Assembly: GCA_044238145.1 (NCBI GenBank) | Contig: JBIIDT010000012.1 | Coordinates: forward strand, 1 to 56,258 | Direction: 5' to 3' | Length of the DNA: 56,258 bases | From: QWPN01 sp044238145 | GTDB lineage: Bacteria > Planctomycetota > Planctomycetia > Pirellulales > UBA1268 | Program-made: the position numbers and the translations under genes | The notes under the pieces: model-generated | Told to the model about the DNA's origin: nothing | Seen by the model: only the letters and a program-made list of their open reading frames with translations | Databases searched by the model: none | In this document: one piece after another, positions 8,933 to 18,366 of the stretch | Position numbering within the stretch: position 1 is the first letter of the stretch | Layout of the letters: each line of letters starts with the position of its first letter

Positions 8933-9328
8933 CTAAGGATAGTCCCTGCCGCCGCCCGAGGCAGCCAGCGGCCAGCTGAACAGCCGGATCCGGTTGCCGT
9001 CGGGATCGGTGACGACCAGCTCCCGGAAGCCCTCCGGATGGCTCTGCGGGCTGCCGTCGGCCCCGGCCGCGGCCAGCCTCCGGGCCGCCTCGTCGAGATC
9101 CGCCACCTCGAAGCCGAGGCTCCACCGGCGGCTCGCCGCCCCGGGCTCGGGCCGTGCCAGGATCGCCAGCCGCACGTCGCCGGCCGCCAGGAGCGCGTAG
9201 CCGTCGTCCACCACCCGGACGAGCACCCGCAGGGCGAGCGTCGTTCGGTACCACTCGACCAGCTCCGCCCAGCGGGCGGTCCGCAGTTCGATGCAAAACA
9301 GCGACGGCTGGTCGTGCACGGGGGGCAT
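8933..9328 (-). CDS. Glyoxalase/bleomycin-resistance fold (VOC) protein
   Basis: A 131-residue single-domain protein. Two beta-alpha-beta-beta-beta modules can be traced: residues ~8-65 (LFCIELRTARWAELVEWYR) and ~70-125 (LGFEVADLDEAARRLAAAG, VTDPDGNRIRLFSWP). The 'DPDGNRIRL' end is the typical VOC second metal-ligand strand. VOC proteins include lyases, dioxygenases and sequestering proteins, so the reaction cannot be assigned. ATG 9328 is preferred because the domain begins immediately after it. It lies 40 bp downstream of the PVC protein's start on the same strand side of the gene, and is divergent from lysS with 125 bp between starts. Confidence 0.72.
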   Translation of the reverse strand: MPPVHDQPSLFCIELRTARWAELVEWYRTTLALRVLVRVVDDGYALLAAGDVRLAILARPEPGAASRRWSLGFEVADLDEAARRLAAAGADGSPQSHPEGFRELVVTDPDGNRIRLFSWPLAASGGGRDYP

Positions 9329-9453
9329 CGGGGTGTTGTAGCGGATTCGACGCGGCCCCGGCTGCCCCTTCTCCAATTCGGCGCCGGACCCCACAATCCC
9401 GTTCCCGCCACCGGCCCCCGGCCGCGGCAGTCTCGCTCCTGGATCGTCCGCAC

Positions 9454-10956
9454 ATGGCAGACACGCCCCACCCCGCCCCCGACGCCCCGCGCGGCACCGC
9501 CGCCTCCCTGGAGAAGGCGCGCCGCGACAAGCTCGAGAAGCTCCGCGGGCTGGGCATCGATCCCTGGGGTCGGCGATTCGACGGACCGCAGTCGATCGCG
9601 GACGTGCGGACCCTCGGCGACGCCATCGACAAGGCGAGCGACGCGGGTCCCACGGTCCGCATCGCCGGTCGGATCATGCTGCTCAGGAGTGCCGGGAGCC
9701 TCGTGTTCCTCGACGTCCACGACCGCACCGGCCGCATCCAGGTGATGCTCGGCAAGAAGCAGGTCGGGCCCGAAGCCTGGCAGGTGGTGGACTGCCTCGA
9801 CCTCGGCGACCTCGTCGGCGTGGAGGGCCGGCTCGGCTGGTCCAAGACCGGCGAGATGACGGTCTTCGCCACCGGCCTCGAGTTCCTCACGAAGTCGCTG
9901 GAGACGCCCCCCGACAAGTTCCACGGCCTCGTCGACGCCGAGCTCAAGCAGCGGATGCGGTACCTCGACCTGATCCACGGCGAGGGCGTCCGCGAGCGGT
10001 TCATCGCCCGCTCGCGGATCATCGAGACGGTGCGGCGCGTGCTCGTCGACCGCGGCTACCTCGAGGTCGAGGGGCCGACGCTCCAGGAGACCGCCGGCGG
10101 CGCGGCGGCCCGGCCCTTCAAGACGCACCACAACGCCCTCGACATGCCGCTGGTGCTGCGGATCGCGCTGGAGCTGCACTTGAAGCGGCTGCTCGTCGGC
10201 GGCCTGGAGCGGGTCTTCGAGCTCGGCCGCGTGTACCGCAACGAGGGCGTCAGCCCCCGCCACAACCCCGAGTTCACGATGCTCGAGGCCTACGAGGCCT
10301 ACGGCGATTACGGCACGATGATGGACCTCACCGAGGCGATCCTCGTGGAGGCCGCGAAGGCCGCCGGCACGCCCGCCCGCTTCGAGTGGATGGGACACAC
10401 GGTCGACCTCACGCCCCCGTTCCGCCGGGCGAAGTACGACGACCTGCTCCGCGAGGTGGCCGGCTGCGATCCCGCGGATCCGGCGAGCGTGGCCGCCGCC
10501 GCGACACGGCACGGCGTCGAGACGGCAGGCCGCCACCCCGACGTGGTCAAGAGCGACCTCTTCGAGGCCACGGTCGAGAAGACGCTCTCCGGCCCCGTGT
10601 TCGTCATCGACTATCCCGCCGCGGTCTGCCCGCTGACCAAGCGGAAGGCCGGCCAGCCGCACGTCGCCGAGCGGTTCGAGCTCTACGTCGCCGGCATGGA
10701 GCTGGCCAACGCCTACACCGAACTCAACGACCCGGACCTCCAGGAGGAGCTGTTCCGCACGCAGCTCGCCGGCCTGCCCGCGGAGGAGTCGATGGCCCGC
10801 ATGGACACCGACTTCATCAAGGCCCTGCGGCACGGCATGCCGCCGGCCGGCGGCCTGGGGATCGGCATCGACCGGTTGGTGATGTTCCTCACCGCGGCGC
10901 CGAGCATCCGCGACGTGATCCTGTTCCCGATCCACCGCCCCCGCGCCGGCGGCTAG
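9454..10956 (+). CDS. lysS: Lysyl-tRNA synthetase (class II)
   Basis: A 500-residue cytoplasmic enzyme that charges tRNA-Lys with lysine using ATP. An N-terminal OB-fold anticodon-binding domain covers residues ~50-150 (VRIAGRIMLLRSAGSLVFLDV). The class II core follows, with motif 1 around residue 190, motif 2 (RVYRNEGVSPRHNPEFTMLE, near residue 260) and motif 3 at the C-terminus (GLGIGIDRLVMFLT). Length and order match bacterial LysS. The start at ATG 9454 has no obvious Shine-Dalgarno sequence. A 60-bp palindromic element follows the stop at 10969-11028 before the ABC exporter genes. Confidence 0.95.
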   Translation: MADTPHPAPDAPRGTAASLEKARRDKLEKLRGLGIDPWGRRFDGPQSIADVRTLGDAIDKASDAGPTVRIAGRIMLLRSAGSLVFLDVHDRTGRIQVMLGKKQVGPEAWQVVDCLDLGDLVGVEGRLGWSKTGEMTVFATGLEFLTKSLETPPDKFHGLVDAELKQRMRYLDLIHGEGVRERFIARSRIIETVRRVLVDRGYLEVEGPTLQETAGGAAARPFKTHHNALDMPLVLRIALELHLKRLLVGGLERVFELGRVYRNEGVSPRHNPEFTMLEAYEAYGDYGTMMDLTEAILVEAAKAAGTPARFEWMGHTVDLTPPFRRAKYDDLLREVAGCDPADPASVAAAATRHGVETAGRHPDVVKSDLFEATVEKTLSGPVFVIDYPAAVCPLTKRKAGQPHVAERFELYVAGMELANAYTELNDPDLQEELFRTQLAGLPAEESMARMDTDFIKALRHGMPPAGGLGIGIDRLVMFLTAAPSIRDVILFPIHRPRAGG

Positions 10957-10968
10957 GGCGACCCGATC

Positions 10969-11028
10969 CCCCGGCTCGCGCCGGGGGCTTCATGAACAGC
11001 CCCATAAAGCCCCGGGCGCGAGCCGGGG
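10969..11028. repeat. 60-bp imperfect palindrome of two face-to-face GC-rich hairpin units
   Basis: The left unit begins CCCCGGCTCGCGCCGGGG at 10969 and is itself a 7-bp stem with a 4-base loop. The right unit ends GGGCGCGAGCCGGGG at 11028 and is the reverse complement of the left with one mismatch over the core. The arms extend through GGGGCTT(C/T)ATG, so about 26 of 30 positions pair. It sits between lysS and the exporter permease. It could end lysS transcription or be a REP/BIME-like repeated unit. No second copy was found elsewhere in the window. Confidence 0.6.
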
Positions 11029-11108
11029 ACCGCGGACTGCGGCGGTTTCGGGGTTTCGGGCGGGCGGGCGGGTTGCTACCGTCCGCTCCCCCCGGGCGTC
11101 CTCCGCGC

Positions 11109-12693
11109 ATGTACAAGCTCCTCCTCTGCTGGCGGTATCTCCGCACCCGCTGGATCGCGCTGGCGAGCGTCGTCAGCGTGACGCTCGGCGTGGCCACGAT
11201 GATCGTGGTCAACGCCGTGATGGCCGGCTTCGCGCACGAGATGCAGACCCGGATCCACGGGATCCTCTCCGACATCGTCTTCGAGAGCCACTCGCTCTCC
11301 GGGTTCCAGGACCCGCAGTGGCACATGGAGGAGATCCGCCGTGCCGGCGGCGACGCGATCGCGGGCATGACGCCGACGGTGGCCGTGCCGGCGATGCTCA
11401 ACTTCCAGGTCCGGGGCCAGTGGATCACCAGGCAGGTGATGTTCATCGGCATCGACGAGGCGACCCACGCGGGCGTCAGCGACTTCGGACGCTACCTGCA
11501 GCACCCGGCCAACCGCACGCGGCTGTCATTCGACCTCCGCGACGGCGGCTACGACACCTTCGACAGCCAGGCTGAGCGCGGCCCGAAACCGACGCGGCCG
11601 GCGCTCGAGGGGGCCGGCTGGCCCCACCGCCGGATGCGGGTCGAGCGAGAGCGGCTGTACCGCGAGCGGCGGCAGGCGGAGGCCGGCCCCGTGCGATCGG
11701 TCGACCGGCAGGTCGAAGACGTGCTCGCGGCGACCGCCGACACCGCCGCCGAATCCGCGCCGACCGAACAGGCGCCAGACCGGCCCGCCAATCCCTTCCA
11801 GGCGGCCCGGCCCGCGGAAGGTACGGCCATGGACCCGGCCAGGGAGCAGTTCACGGGCATCGTCCCTGGCATCGGCCTGGCGAGCTTCCGTGACTCCGCC
11901 GGCATCGACCGCTTCCTGGTACTCCCCGGCGACGACGTGAAGGTCACCTTCCCCACCGCCGGCACGCCGCCCAAGGCCGTGACCGACACCTTCACGGTCG
12001 TCGATTTCTACGAGAGCAAGATGAGCGAGTACGACGCGAACTTCGTGTTCGTGCCGATCGCCGCCCTGCAGCGGATGCGGGGCATGGTCGATCCGCAGTC
12101 GGGCGTGACGAGCGTCAACTCGATCCAGATCAAGCTCGCCCCGGGGGCGGATCTCGACGAGGTCCGCGACCGGCTGCGGAAGGCCTTCCCGGCCGACCTG
12201 TACGCCGTCTCCACCTGGCGGGACAAGCAGGGGCCGCTGCTCGCCGCCGTCGACATGGAGATGTCGGTGCTCAACATCCTCCTGTTCCTGATCATCGCCG
12301 TGGCCGGCTTCGGGATTCTCGCCATCTTCTTCATGATCGTGGTGGAGAAGACCCGCGACATCGGCATCCTCAAGTCGCTCGGCGCCGGCTCCACGGGCAT
12401 CGCCGGCATCTTCCTCGGCTACGGACTGTCGCTGGGGATGGTCGGCGCGGGGGCGGGACTGGCGCTCGGACTGGCGATCGTCACGAACCTCAACCGGATC
12501 CGCGCGGGGGTCGAGTGGCTGACGGGCGAGCGGGTCTTCGATCCCTCGATCTACTACTTCCATCGCATCCCCACGATCCTCGAACTCGGCACGATCGCCT
12601 GGATCATCGCCGGCGCGGTGGCGATCGCGGTGGCCTCGAGCGTGCTGCCGGCCCTGCGGGCCGCCCGCCTGCACCCCGTGGAGGCGCTGCGGC

Positions 12694-12701
<8 letters not shown>
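11109..12701 (+). CDS. LolC/LolE-type ABC transporter permease
   Basis: A 530-residue inner-membrane protein with the LolCE/MacB-like layout: one TM helix near residues 16-38 (ALASVVSVTLGVATMIVVNAV), a large periplasmic domain (~40-395), then three C-terminal helices (NILLFLIIAVAGFGILAIFF, GIFLGYGLSLGMVGAGAGLA and the last ~40 residues). EKTRDIGILKSLGA is the conserved cytoplasmic loop of this family. The periplasmic domain contains a charged, Pro/Ala-rich segment (~190-250) that looks disordered and is unusual. With the overlapping ATPase downstream it forms an exporter likely to move lipoproteins or another envelope substrate. Only one permease gene is present, so it probably acts as a homodimer (LolF-like), which is an inference. 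Confidence 0.85.
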
Positions 12702-13422
<721 letters not shown>

Positions 13423-13462
13423 AGGTTTTTCGGCCCGCACCGCCGGCCGCCAGGAAGGTTCC

Positions 13463-14320
13463 ATGTCCCGCATCGTCTTCATGAACGACCGCCTCGTCCC
13501 CGAGAACGAGGCCCGCGTCAGCGTCTTCGACCACGGGCTGCTGTACGGCGACGGCGTGTTCGAGGGGCTGCGGAGCTACTCCGGCCGCGTGTTCCGCCTC
13601 GACGCCCACCTCGACCGGCTGTACGCCAGCGCCCGGGCGATCTGCCTGGAGATTCCGCTCGCCAAGGAGGCCGTGGCCCAGGCGGTGATCGACACGCTCG
13701 CCGCCAACAAGCTCACCGACGGCTACGTGCGGCTGGTGGTGACCAGGGGCGCGGGCAGCCTCGGGCTCGACCCCAACCGCACGAAGAATCCGCAGGTGAT
13801 CGTGATCGCCGACACGATCGCCCTCTATCCGAGGGAGTTCTACGACCAGGGCTTGAGGATCGTGACCGCCGCCACGCAGCGGACGCATTCGGCCGCCCTC
13901 TCCCCGCGGATCAAGTCGCTCAACTACCTGAACAACATCATGGCCAAGCTCGAGGGCCTGCAGGCCGGCTGCATCGAGGCGCTGATGCTCAACCACAAGG
14001 GCGAGGTGGCCGAGTGCACGGGCGACAACGTGTTCGTCGTCCGCGGCGGCCGGCTGCTCACGCCACCGCCCGACGCCGGCATCCTCGAAGGGATCACCCG
14101 CGGCGCCGTCATGGAACTCGCCCACGCGGCGGGCGTCGACTGCCGCGAGGCCACGCTCGTGCGGCACGACCTGTACACGGCCGACGAGTGCTTCCTCACC
14201 GGCACGGCCGCCGAGGTGATCCCGGTCGTGGAGATCGACGGCCGGAAGGTCGGCACGGGCCTCCCCGGCCCCATCACCGCCCGCCTGATGCGGGACTTTC
14301 ACGCCCTCGTGCGGGCCTAG
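13463..14320 (+). CDS. ilvE: Class IV PLP-dependent aminotransferase, branched-chain type
   Basis: A 285-residue enzyme. Fold-type IV motifs are clear: VFDHGLLYGDGVFEGLR near the N-terminus, the PLP lysine region RIKSLNYLNNIMAKLEG (K151), EALMLNHKGEVAECTGDNVFVV and the C-terminal DECFLTGTAAEVIPVVEIDG. Branched-chain aminotransferase, D-amino-acid transaminase and ADC lyase share this fold. The 'YxG' and 'GTAAEV' texts favour IlvE, which transfers the amino group between Glu and Leu/Ile/Val in the last step of branched-chain synthesis. The start ATG 13463 is preceded by AGGAAGG. The gene follows the ABC ATPase by 40 bp and converges on spoVG with 8 bp between stops. Confidence 0.85.
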   Translation: MSRIVFMNDRLVPENEARVSVFDHGLLYGDGVFEGLRSYSGRVFRLDAHLDRLYASARAICLEIPLAKEAVAQAVIDTLAANKLTDGYVRLVVTRGAGSLGLDPNRTKNPQVIVIADTIALYPREFYDQGLRIVTAATQRTHSAALSPRIKSLNYLNNIMAKLEGLQAGCIEALMLNHKGEVAECTGDNVFVVRGGRLLTPPPDAGILEGITRGAVMELAHAAGVDCREATLVRHDLYTADECFLTGTAAEVIPVVEIDGRKVGTGLPGPITARLMRDFHALVRA

Positions 14321-14328
14321 GCCACGCA

Positions 14329-14769
14329 TCAGCGCCGCGGGGGCCGCTGCTCCTCGTCGCCGATCGCGTCGTATCGCGACACGTAGCCGGGCTCGCGGGC
14401 CCGCACCACCTCGGCGGCGTATTCCGCGACCACGCGGTTCTGGATCATCTCGCGGCAGGCCGCGTTGATCGGGTGGGCGATGTCGGCGTAGAGCCGCAGC
14501 CGGCCGTCGTCGTCGCGGGGCAGGGTTCCGGCGGCGAGCTTGACGCCGCACTGGTTGCAGTGGAGGGCCCGCAGCGGGTTCTTGAAGCCGCAGCCGTGGC
14601 AGTGGCTGCACAGCTTGCGGCTGGGCATGGCGACGAACGGGCCGTTGGGCCCGCCGATGATCTTCAGGTCGCGGACAACGAACGCCGCGTCGATCGTGAT
14701 CGAGCAGAACGCGAGCAGCCGTTCGGCCGCGTTCTCGACGAGCTTCACCCGCACCTCGGTGATCTGCAT
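14329..14769 (-). CDS. spoVG: SpoVG-family RNA-binding regulator with inserted zinc ribbon
   Basis: A 146-residue protein. The SpoVG core is evident: MQITEVRVKLVENAAERLLA, then ITIDAAFVVRDLKIIGGPNG and PFVAMPSRKL. Ordinary SpoVG then goes straight to the 'D..HPI....R..I' helix. Here a Cys-rich ribbon is inserted (C54, C57, C60 and C71, C74; CHGC and CNQC pairs), after which DIAHPINAACREMIQNRVV resumes. SpoVG proteins bind nucleic acid and tune cell division, sporulation-like or virulence programmes in other phyla. The extra ribbon suggests added zinc or RNA binding. It lies 68 bp downstream of ispE on the same strand, the usual spoVG-ispE pairing but in reversed order. Confidence 0.88.
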   Translation of the reverse strand: MQITEVRVKLVENAAERLLAFCSITIDAAFVVRDLKIIGGPNGPFVAMPSRKLCSHCHGCGFKNPLRALHCNQCGVKLAAGTLPRDDDGRLRLYADIAHPINAACREMIQNRVVAEYAAEVVRAREPGYVSRYDAIGDEEQRPPRR

Positions 14770-14837
14770 GCCTGCACCCCTCCGTGGCGGGCCACCCTTC
14801 CCCGGGGCGGGCCGCCGTCGCTTCGTGGCCTCGTGGA

Positions 14838-15857
14838 TTACACGTCGTCGCCGCGCACCTCCGCACATCCCTCGCCCACACCCTGCGGTTCCACCGCGGA
14901 CGGCGGGCCTGGCAGGGCCAGCCGCACCGTGAACACTCCGGGCCAGGCCGGCTGGCCGCCGACCCGCTCGGCCTGGAGCCGCCCGGCGATCGTCCGGGCC
15001 TCGGTGGCCGTGCCGGCCAGCGCGAAACAGGCGCTGCCGCTGCCGGTGAGCCGCGGGGCGGAGGCGCCGGCTCGGGCGAGCGCCGCGAGCAGCCGGTCGA
15101 CGTCCGGGCAGAGCCGGCGGGCCGGGGCCTCGAGCGCGTTGTGCATGAGCGCCTTCGCCGCCGGCAGGCCGCCGGCGGCGAGGGCGGATGCGAGCAGCCC
15201 GGCTTCGCCCCGCCGCGCGGCGTCGGGCGTGCAGGCGGCATAGACGGCGGCCGTGGAAAGGCCGGCCGCCGGGCAGGCGATCACCGCGGGCAGGGGCGGG
15301 ATGCCGGCGACCGGCTCGACCGCCTCGCCGCGGCCGCGGGCCACCGCAGGGCCGGCCGCGAAGAACCAGGGCACGTCGCTGCCGATGCCCGCGGCCACCG
15401 CCGCCAGCCGCTCCCGCGGCCAGTCGAGCTGCCAGACCCGCGCGGCGGCCAGGAGCACGGCCGCCGCGTCGCTCGATCCGCCGCCCAGACCGGCTCCCGA
15501 CGGGATCTCCTTGACGAGCTCGATGTCGAGCCCACCGGCCACGCCGGCGGCGTCGCGGAGCGCCGTGGCCGCCCGCACGACGAGATTCGAGGCGTCGACG
15601 GGAACGTCGCGGGCGAGGCTGCGGCCCTCCGGCTCGGCGAGCCGGCCGCCGTACTCCACGGCGAGCGTGATCGTGGCGTCGGGGCGGGGCCGCACCCGCA
15701 CGGTGTCGTGCAGCGTGACCGGCACCATGAGCGACTCGATCTCGTGATAGCCGTCCGGCCGGCGGGCAAGCACGGCGAGCGAGAGGTTGAGCTTCGCCGG
15801 GGCGCGGATCACGACCGCGTCGGAGCCGGAGACTGCGAGGGAACGCTGCGACGACAT
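14838..15857 (-). CDS. ispE: 4-diphosphocytidyl-2-C-methyl-D-erythritol kinase
   Basis: A 339-residue GHMP kinase of the MEP isoprenoid pathway; it phosphorylates CDP-ME at the 2-hydroxyl using ATP. IRAPAKLNLSLAVLARRPDGYHEIESLM is the IspE N-terminal signature (residues 17-44), IPSGAGLGGGSSDAAA is the GHMP ATP loop, GIGSDVPWFF is the third family motif, and LTGSGSACFAL lies near the C-terminus. It is longer than E. coli IspE (283) because of short insertions and a C-terminal tail. Start ATG 15857 is preferred to an upstream ATG because the conserved N-terminus follows shortly. A candidate promoter lies 60 bp upstream, and spoVG follows. Confidence 0.92.
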   Translation of the reverse strand: MSSQRSLAVSGSDAVVIRAPAKLNLSLAVLARRPDGYHEIESLMVPVTLHDTVRVRPRPDATITLAVEYGGRLAEPEGRSLARDVPVDASNLVVRAATALRDAAGVAGGLDIELVKEIPSGAGLGGGSSDAAAVLLAAARVWQLDWPRERLAAVAAGIGSDVPWFFAAGPAVARGRGEAVEPVAGIPPLPAVIACPAAGLSTAAVYAACTPDAARRGEAGLLASALAAGGLPAAKALMHNALEAPARRLCPDVDRLLAALARAGASAPRLTGSGSACFALAGTATEARTIAGRLQAERVGGQPAWPGVFTVRLALPGPPSAVEPQGVGEGCAEVRGDDV

Positions 15858-15918
15858 GCTGAGGCTTTGCGGACGGGCCGCCCCCTGGCCAACAATCCCC
15901 TGCCAACACGAACCGGTC

Positions 15919-15948
15919 AGCCTACTCCCCATGCCATTGGGGGGTCAA
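15919..15948 (-). promoter_or_regulatory. Candidate promoter for ispE-spoVG
   Basis: On the minus strand TTGACC (15943-15948) and TAGGCT (15919-15924) are separated by 18 bases, and the -10 box lies about 60 bp before the ispE ATG. The spacer contains CCCCA-ATGGCA-TGGGG, a short dyad. This is the best -35/-10 match in the 188-bp gap and is inferred by eye. Confidence 0.35.
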
Positions 15949-16045
15949 ACGTGGCACCCAACGCCTGCCGGTTTTCCAGGTCCTGCGTGGTCCCAGGAGG
16001 GTCGCCTGACAGGGCGGGCGGGTGCGGGGTGGCAGGCCGGCCGGA

Positions 16046-16261
16046 TCAACGCCAGTTGGCGACGAACACGAGCGTGACCAGCGACAGAACCAGGCCGATG
16101 GCCACGAGCACGGCCAGCAGCACCGCGATGCTCCTGCCCGCCCACAGGTCCTCGCGGATCATCTCCGAGCGGGAGGCCTTGTCGAACTCGGCGTTCCACA
16201 CCGGGAAGGCCCGCTCGTCGTAGACCCAGCGGGTGCGTTCCTCGAACTGCTTCTGGCTCAT
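16046..16261 (-). CDS. Small single-pass membrane protein, unrecognised
   Basis: A 71-residue protein from ATG 16261 (MSQKQFEERTRWVYDERAF); an in-frame ATG three codons upstream at 16270 is equally possible. The first 45 residues are charged and aromatic (RTRWVYDERAFPVWNAEF). One transmembrane helix ends the protein (SIAVLLAVLVAIGLVLSLVTLVFV) with a short WR tail. The soluble part would face the cytoplasm if the helix is C-terminal tail-anchored. Codon use and absence of frame breaks suggest a real gene. It is divergent from rlmN. Confidence 0.6.
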   Translation of the reverse strand: MSQKQFEERTRWVYDERAFPVWNAEFDKASRSEMIREDLWAGRSIAVLLAVLVAIGLVLSLVTLVFVANWR

Positions 16262-16293
16262 GGCTGTCATCCGGCGGGCGGCGAAGCCGTGCC

Positions 16294-16322
16294 GGTTCGG
16301 CGGGCGAATCGGGGGGTATGAT
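16294..16322 (+). promoter_or_regulatory. Candidate promoter for rlmN
   Basis: TATGAT (16317-16322) is a strong -10 match. GGTTCG (16294-16299) sits 17 bases upstream. The same GGTTCG-N17-TA..AT layout occurs before the Nif3-like gene. The promoter lies just before either rlmN start. Confidence 0.35.
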
Positions 16323-16357
16323 TGCCGGAGGATCGCCCTCGTCTCCGGCCGCCCGAA

Positions 16358-17461
16358 ATGTACCCCGCCGAATCAGCCGCCGCCAGTGCAGCGCCCTCCC
16401 CGTCCCCCGCGGCCGGCGGTGCTGTGGCGCACGTGCTGGAGCCGGCGAGCGGCCTCGCGGCCTGGCTGGCCGCCCGGGGCGAGCCGGTGTGGCGGGCCCG
16501 GTCGATCCACCGCTGGCTGTTCGCGCGGCGGGCCGAGTCGTTCGCGGACATGACCGACCTGCCGCGGGAGCTGCGGCCGCTCCTGGCCGCCGAGTTCCGC
16601 CTCTGGACGACCTCGATCGCCACGCACCGGCGGGCCGACGACGGCACCGAGAAACTGCTCCTCGAACTGCACGACGGCCAGCGGATCGAGTGCGTGCTCC
16701 TCCGCGACGGCGAGCGGCGGACGGTGTGCATCAGCTCGCAGGTGGGCTGTGCGATGGGCTGCGTGTTCTGCGCCAGCGGCCTGGACGGCGTGATCCGCAA
16801 CCTGTCCACCGGCGAGATCCTCGAGCAGCTCCTGCGGCTCGCCCGGCTGCTGCCGCCCATGGAGCGGATCAGCCACGTCGTGGTCATGGGCATGGGGGAA
16901 CCGCTGGCGAACCTCGACCGGCTCCTGCCGGCGCTCGCCGAGGCGCAGCACCCCGAAGGGCTCGGCATCTCGCCGCGGCGGATCACGATCTCGACCGTCG
17001 GCCTGCCCCCGGCGATCGACCGGCTCACCGCGGAGAACCCCGGCTACCATCTGGCCGTCTCGCTGCACGCCGCGGACGATCCGCTGCGGACGCGGCTCGT
17101 GCCGGTCAACAAGGCGATCGGCATCGACGCGGTGCTCGCCGCGGCCGACCGCTACTGGGAGGCCTCGGGCCGCCGGCTGACCTTCGAGTACGTGCTCCTC
17201 GGCGGCGTGAACGACTCCGCGGACGACGCACGGAAACTCGTCCGGCTGCTCGCCGGCCGCGCGGTGCTGCTCAACGTGATCCCCTACAACCCCGTGGCCG
17301 GCCTGCCCTGGCAGGAGCCGACCGCGGCGGCCCGGGAGCGGTTCCTCGAGGTGCTCCGCGCGGCGAACGTCAACGTGCAGATCCGCCGCCGCAAGGGGGC
17401 GCGGATCGACGCGGCCTGCGGGCAGCTCCGCCGCCTGGCCGCCGCGCCCACGACGGCCTGA
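16358..17461 (+). CDS. rlmN: Dual-specificity 23S rRNA/tRNA adenine C2-methyltransferase
   Basis: A radical SAM enzyme of 367 residues that methylates C2 of A2503 in 23S rRNA and A37 in some tRNAs. The [4Fe-4S] motif CAMGCVFCASG, preceded by VCISSQVGC, and the GMGEPLANLD loop are the RlmN hallmarks. The second active-site Cys (C in the C-terminal RKGARIDAACGQL text) is present, as required for the methyl-Cys intermediate. ATG 16358 is given; a TTG at 16322 in frame would add 12 residues and overlaps the -10-like box, so it is less likely. Its stop is 6 bp from the convergent small membrane gene. Confidence 0.92.
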   Translation: MYPAESAAASAAPSPSPAAGGAVAHVLEPASGLAAWLAARGEPVWRARSIHRWLFARRAESFADMTDLPRELRPLLAAEFRLWTTSIATHRRADDGTEKLLLELHDGQRIECVLLRDGERRTVCISSQVGCAMGCVFCASGLDGVIRNLSTGEILEQLLRLARLLPPMERISHVVVMGMGEPLANLDRLLPALAEAQHPEGLGISPRRITISTVGLPPAIDRLTAENPGYHLAVSLHAADDPLRTRLVPVNKAIGIDAVLAAADRYWEASGRRLTFEYVLLGGVNDSADDARKLVRLLAGRAVLLNVIPYNPVAGLPWQEPTAAARERFLEVLRAANVNVQIRRRKGARIDAACGQLRRLAAAPTTA

Positions 17462-17467
17462 GGGCCG

Positions 17468-17689
17468 TCAGGCGAGCCAGCCGAGCAGCAGCACGACGGC
17501 GAGGACGACGCCGAGGATGCCCCCGAGCCAGACCGCCCAGTGGACGGTCGCGTAGCCGATCGCGGCGGGATCCTCGTGGTGCGTGGCGGCGAAGATCAGG
17601 CTCGCCAGCGCCAACAACGGCAGGCCGAAGAACAAGCCCGGCACCTTGTCGGCCAGTTGTGCGAAGACGAGCGGCAGCGGATCGATCAT
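17468..17689 (-). CDS. Small two-helix membrane protein
   Basis: A 73-residue hydrophobic protein (MIDPLPLVFAQLADKVPG start). Two transmembrane segments are visible, roughly residues 18-34 (GLFFGLPLLALASLIFA) and 48-72 (AVWLGGILGVVLAVVLLLGWL). Its ATG shares an ATGA junction with the stop of the TM2-like gene upstream (4-bp overlap), indicating translational coupling and perhaps a joint membrane role. No family recognised. Confidence 0.68.
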   Translation of the reverse strand: MIDPLPLVFAQLADKVPGLFFGLPLLALASLIFAATHHEDPAAIGYATVHWAVWLGGILGVVLAVVLLLGWLA

Positions 17690-18366
17690 CGGGTTTCCCT
17701 TCCTGGTGCCGGCCCGGCCGGCGGCGGAGCGGTGGCCTGCTTCCCTGTCCGGGTGTCGCGGGATGGCGTGGGCAGCGGCCCGGAGAACGCGTCGAGCACG
17801 ACGAGCAGGTTCAGCATGCCCGCGAGCACCGTGTACAGCGTGCCGATCTCGAAGCGCCGGCCAAGCCGCCGCTGCCAGGCCGAGAGCTGGTCGCGCTTGC
17901 TCTGCGCGAGGGGCGGCCGATCGAAGAAGTCGCAGTCGGGCTCCGTACGGGCCAGCCGCGCCGCGTAGGCCGGGCTGACGAACTGGCCGCCCTTGAGCGG
18001 CGGCGCGAACAGGCCGGACCCGAAGTACGGCTCCTTCGCCGGGCCGTGCAGCCGCAGCGACTGGAGGACCGCCGGGATCGCGACCGCCCCGATGCCGGCC
18101 TGGCCGATGAAGGCCAGCCGCGGCTCGCCCGGCCGCCACGAGGCGTAGACCACGCGGCCCGCACCGAGCCACATGCCGCACACGAGCGTGCCGAGCAGCG
18201 CGGCCATGAACAGGCCGCCCTTGAGTCGCCGCCCCTGGTAGAGCTGGCCGAGGCCGGGCACGAGCCAGGAAAGCGCCGCGGCGAGCAGCGGATTGCGGAG
18301 GTCGATGGCCGACCCGTCGTCCGGCGAGATCGCGATCAGCCGCCGCGTGGCCTCCTGCCGTGCCAT
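17686..18366 (-). CDS. TM2-like multi-pass protein, DUF6677-type
   Basis: A 226-residue membrane protein. The segment AALSWLVPGLGQLYQGRRLKGG (~residues 30-51) is the TM2-like 'PG.GqlY.gr..kg' signature that precedes a helical hairpin; further helices follow at ~54-72, ~95-110 and ~180-195. The middle region holds 'GLFAPPLKGGQFVSPAYAARLA'-like text found in planctomycete homologues that I associate with DUF6677. The C-terminus is Pro/Thr-rich and probably disordered. Function is not known. ATG 18366 (MARQEATRR) is preferred over 18375. It overlaps the small two-helix gene by 4 bp. Confidence 0.68.
   Translation of the reverse strand: MARQEATRRLIAISPDDGSAIDLRNPLLAAALSWLVPGLGQLYQGRRLKGGLFMAALLGTLVCGMWLGAGRVVYASWRPGEPRLAFIGQAGIGAVAIPAVLQSLRLHGPAKEPYFGSGLFAPPLKGGQFVSPAYAARLARTEPDCDFFDRPPLAQSKRDQLSAWQRRLGRRFEIGTLYTVLAGMLNLLVVLDAFSGPLPTPSRDTRTGKQATAPPPAGPAPGRETR

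Noticed and set aside
8893..10935. Upstream extension of the PVC haem protein frame, antisense to lysS
   Set aside because: The frame stays open by GC-rich codon bias only; a signal peptide and the family start lie at ATG 8892, and lysS on the opposite strand is clearly coding.
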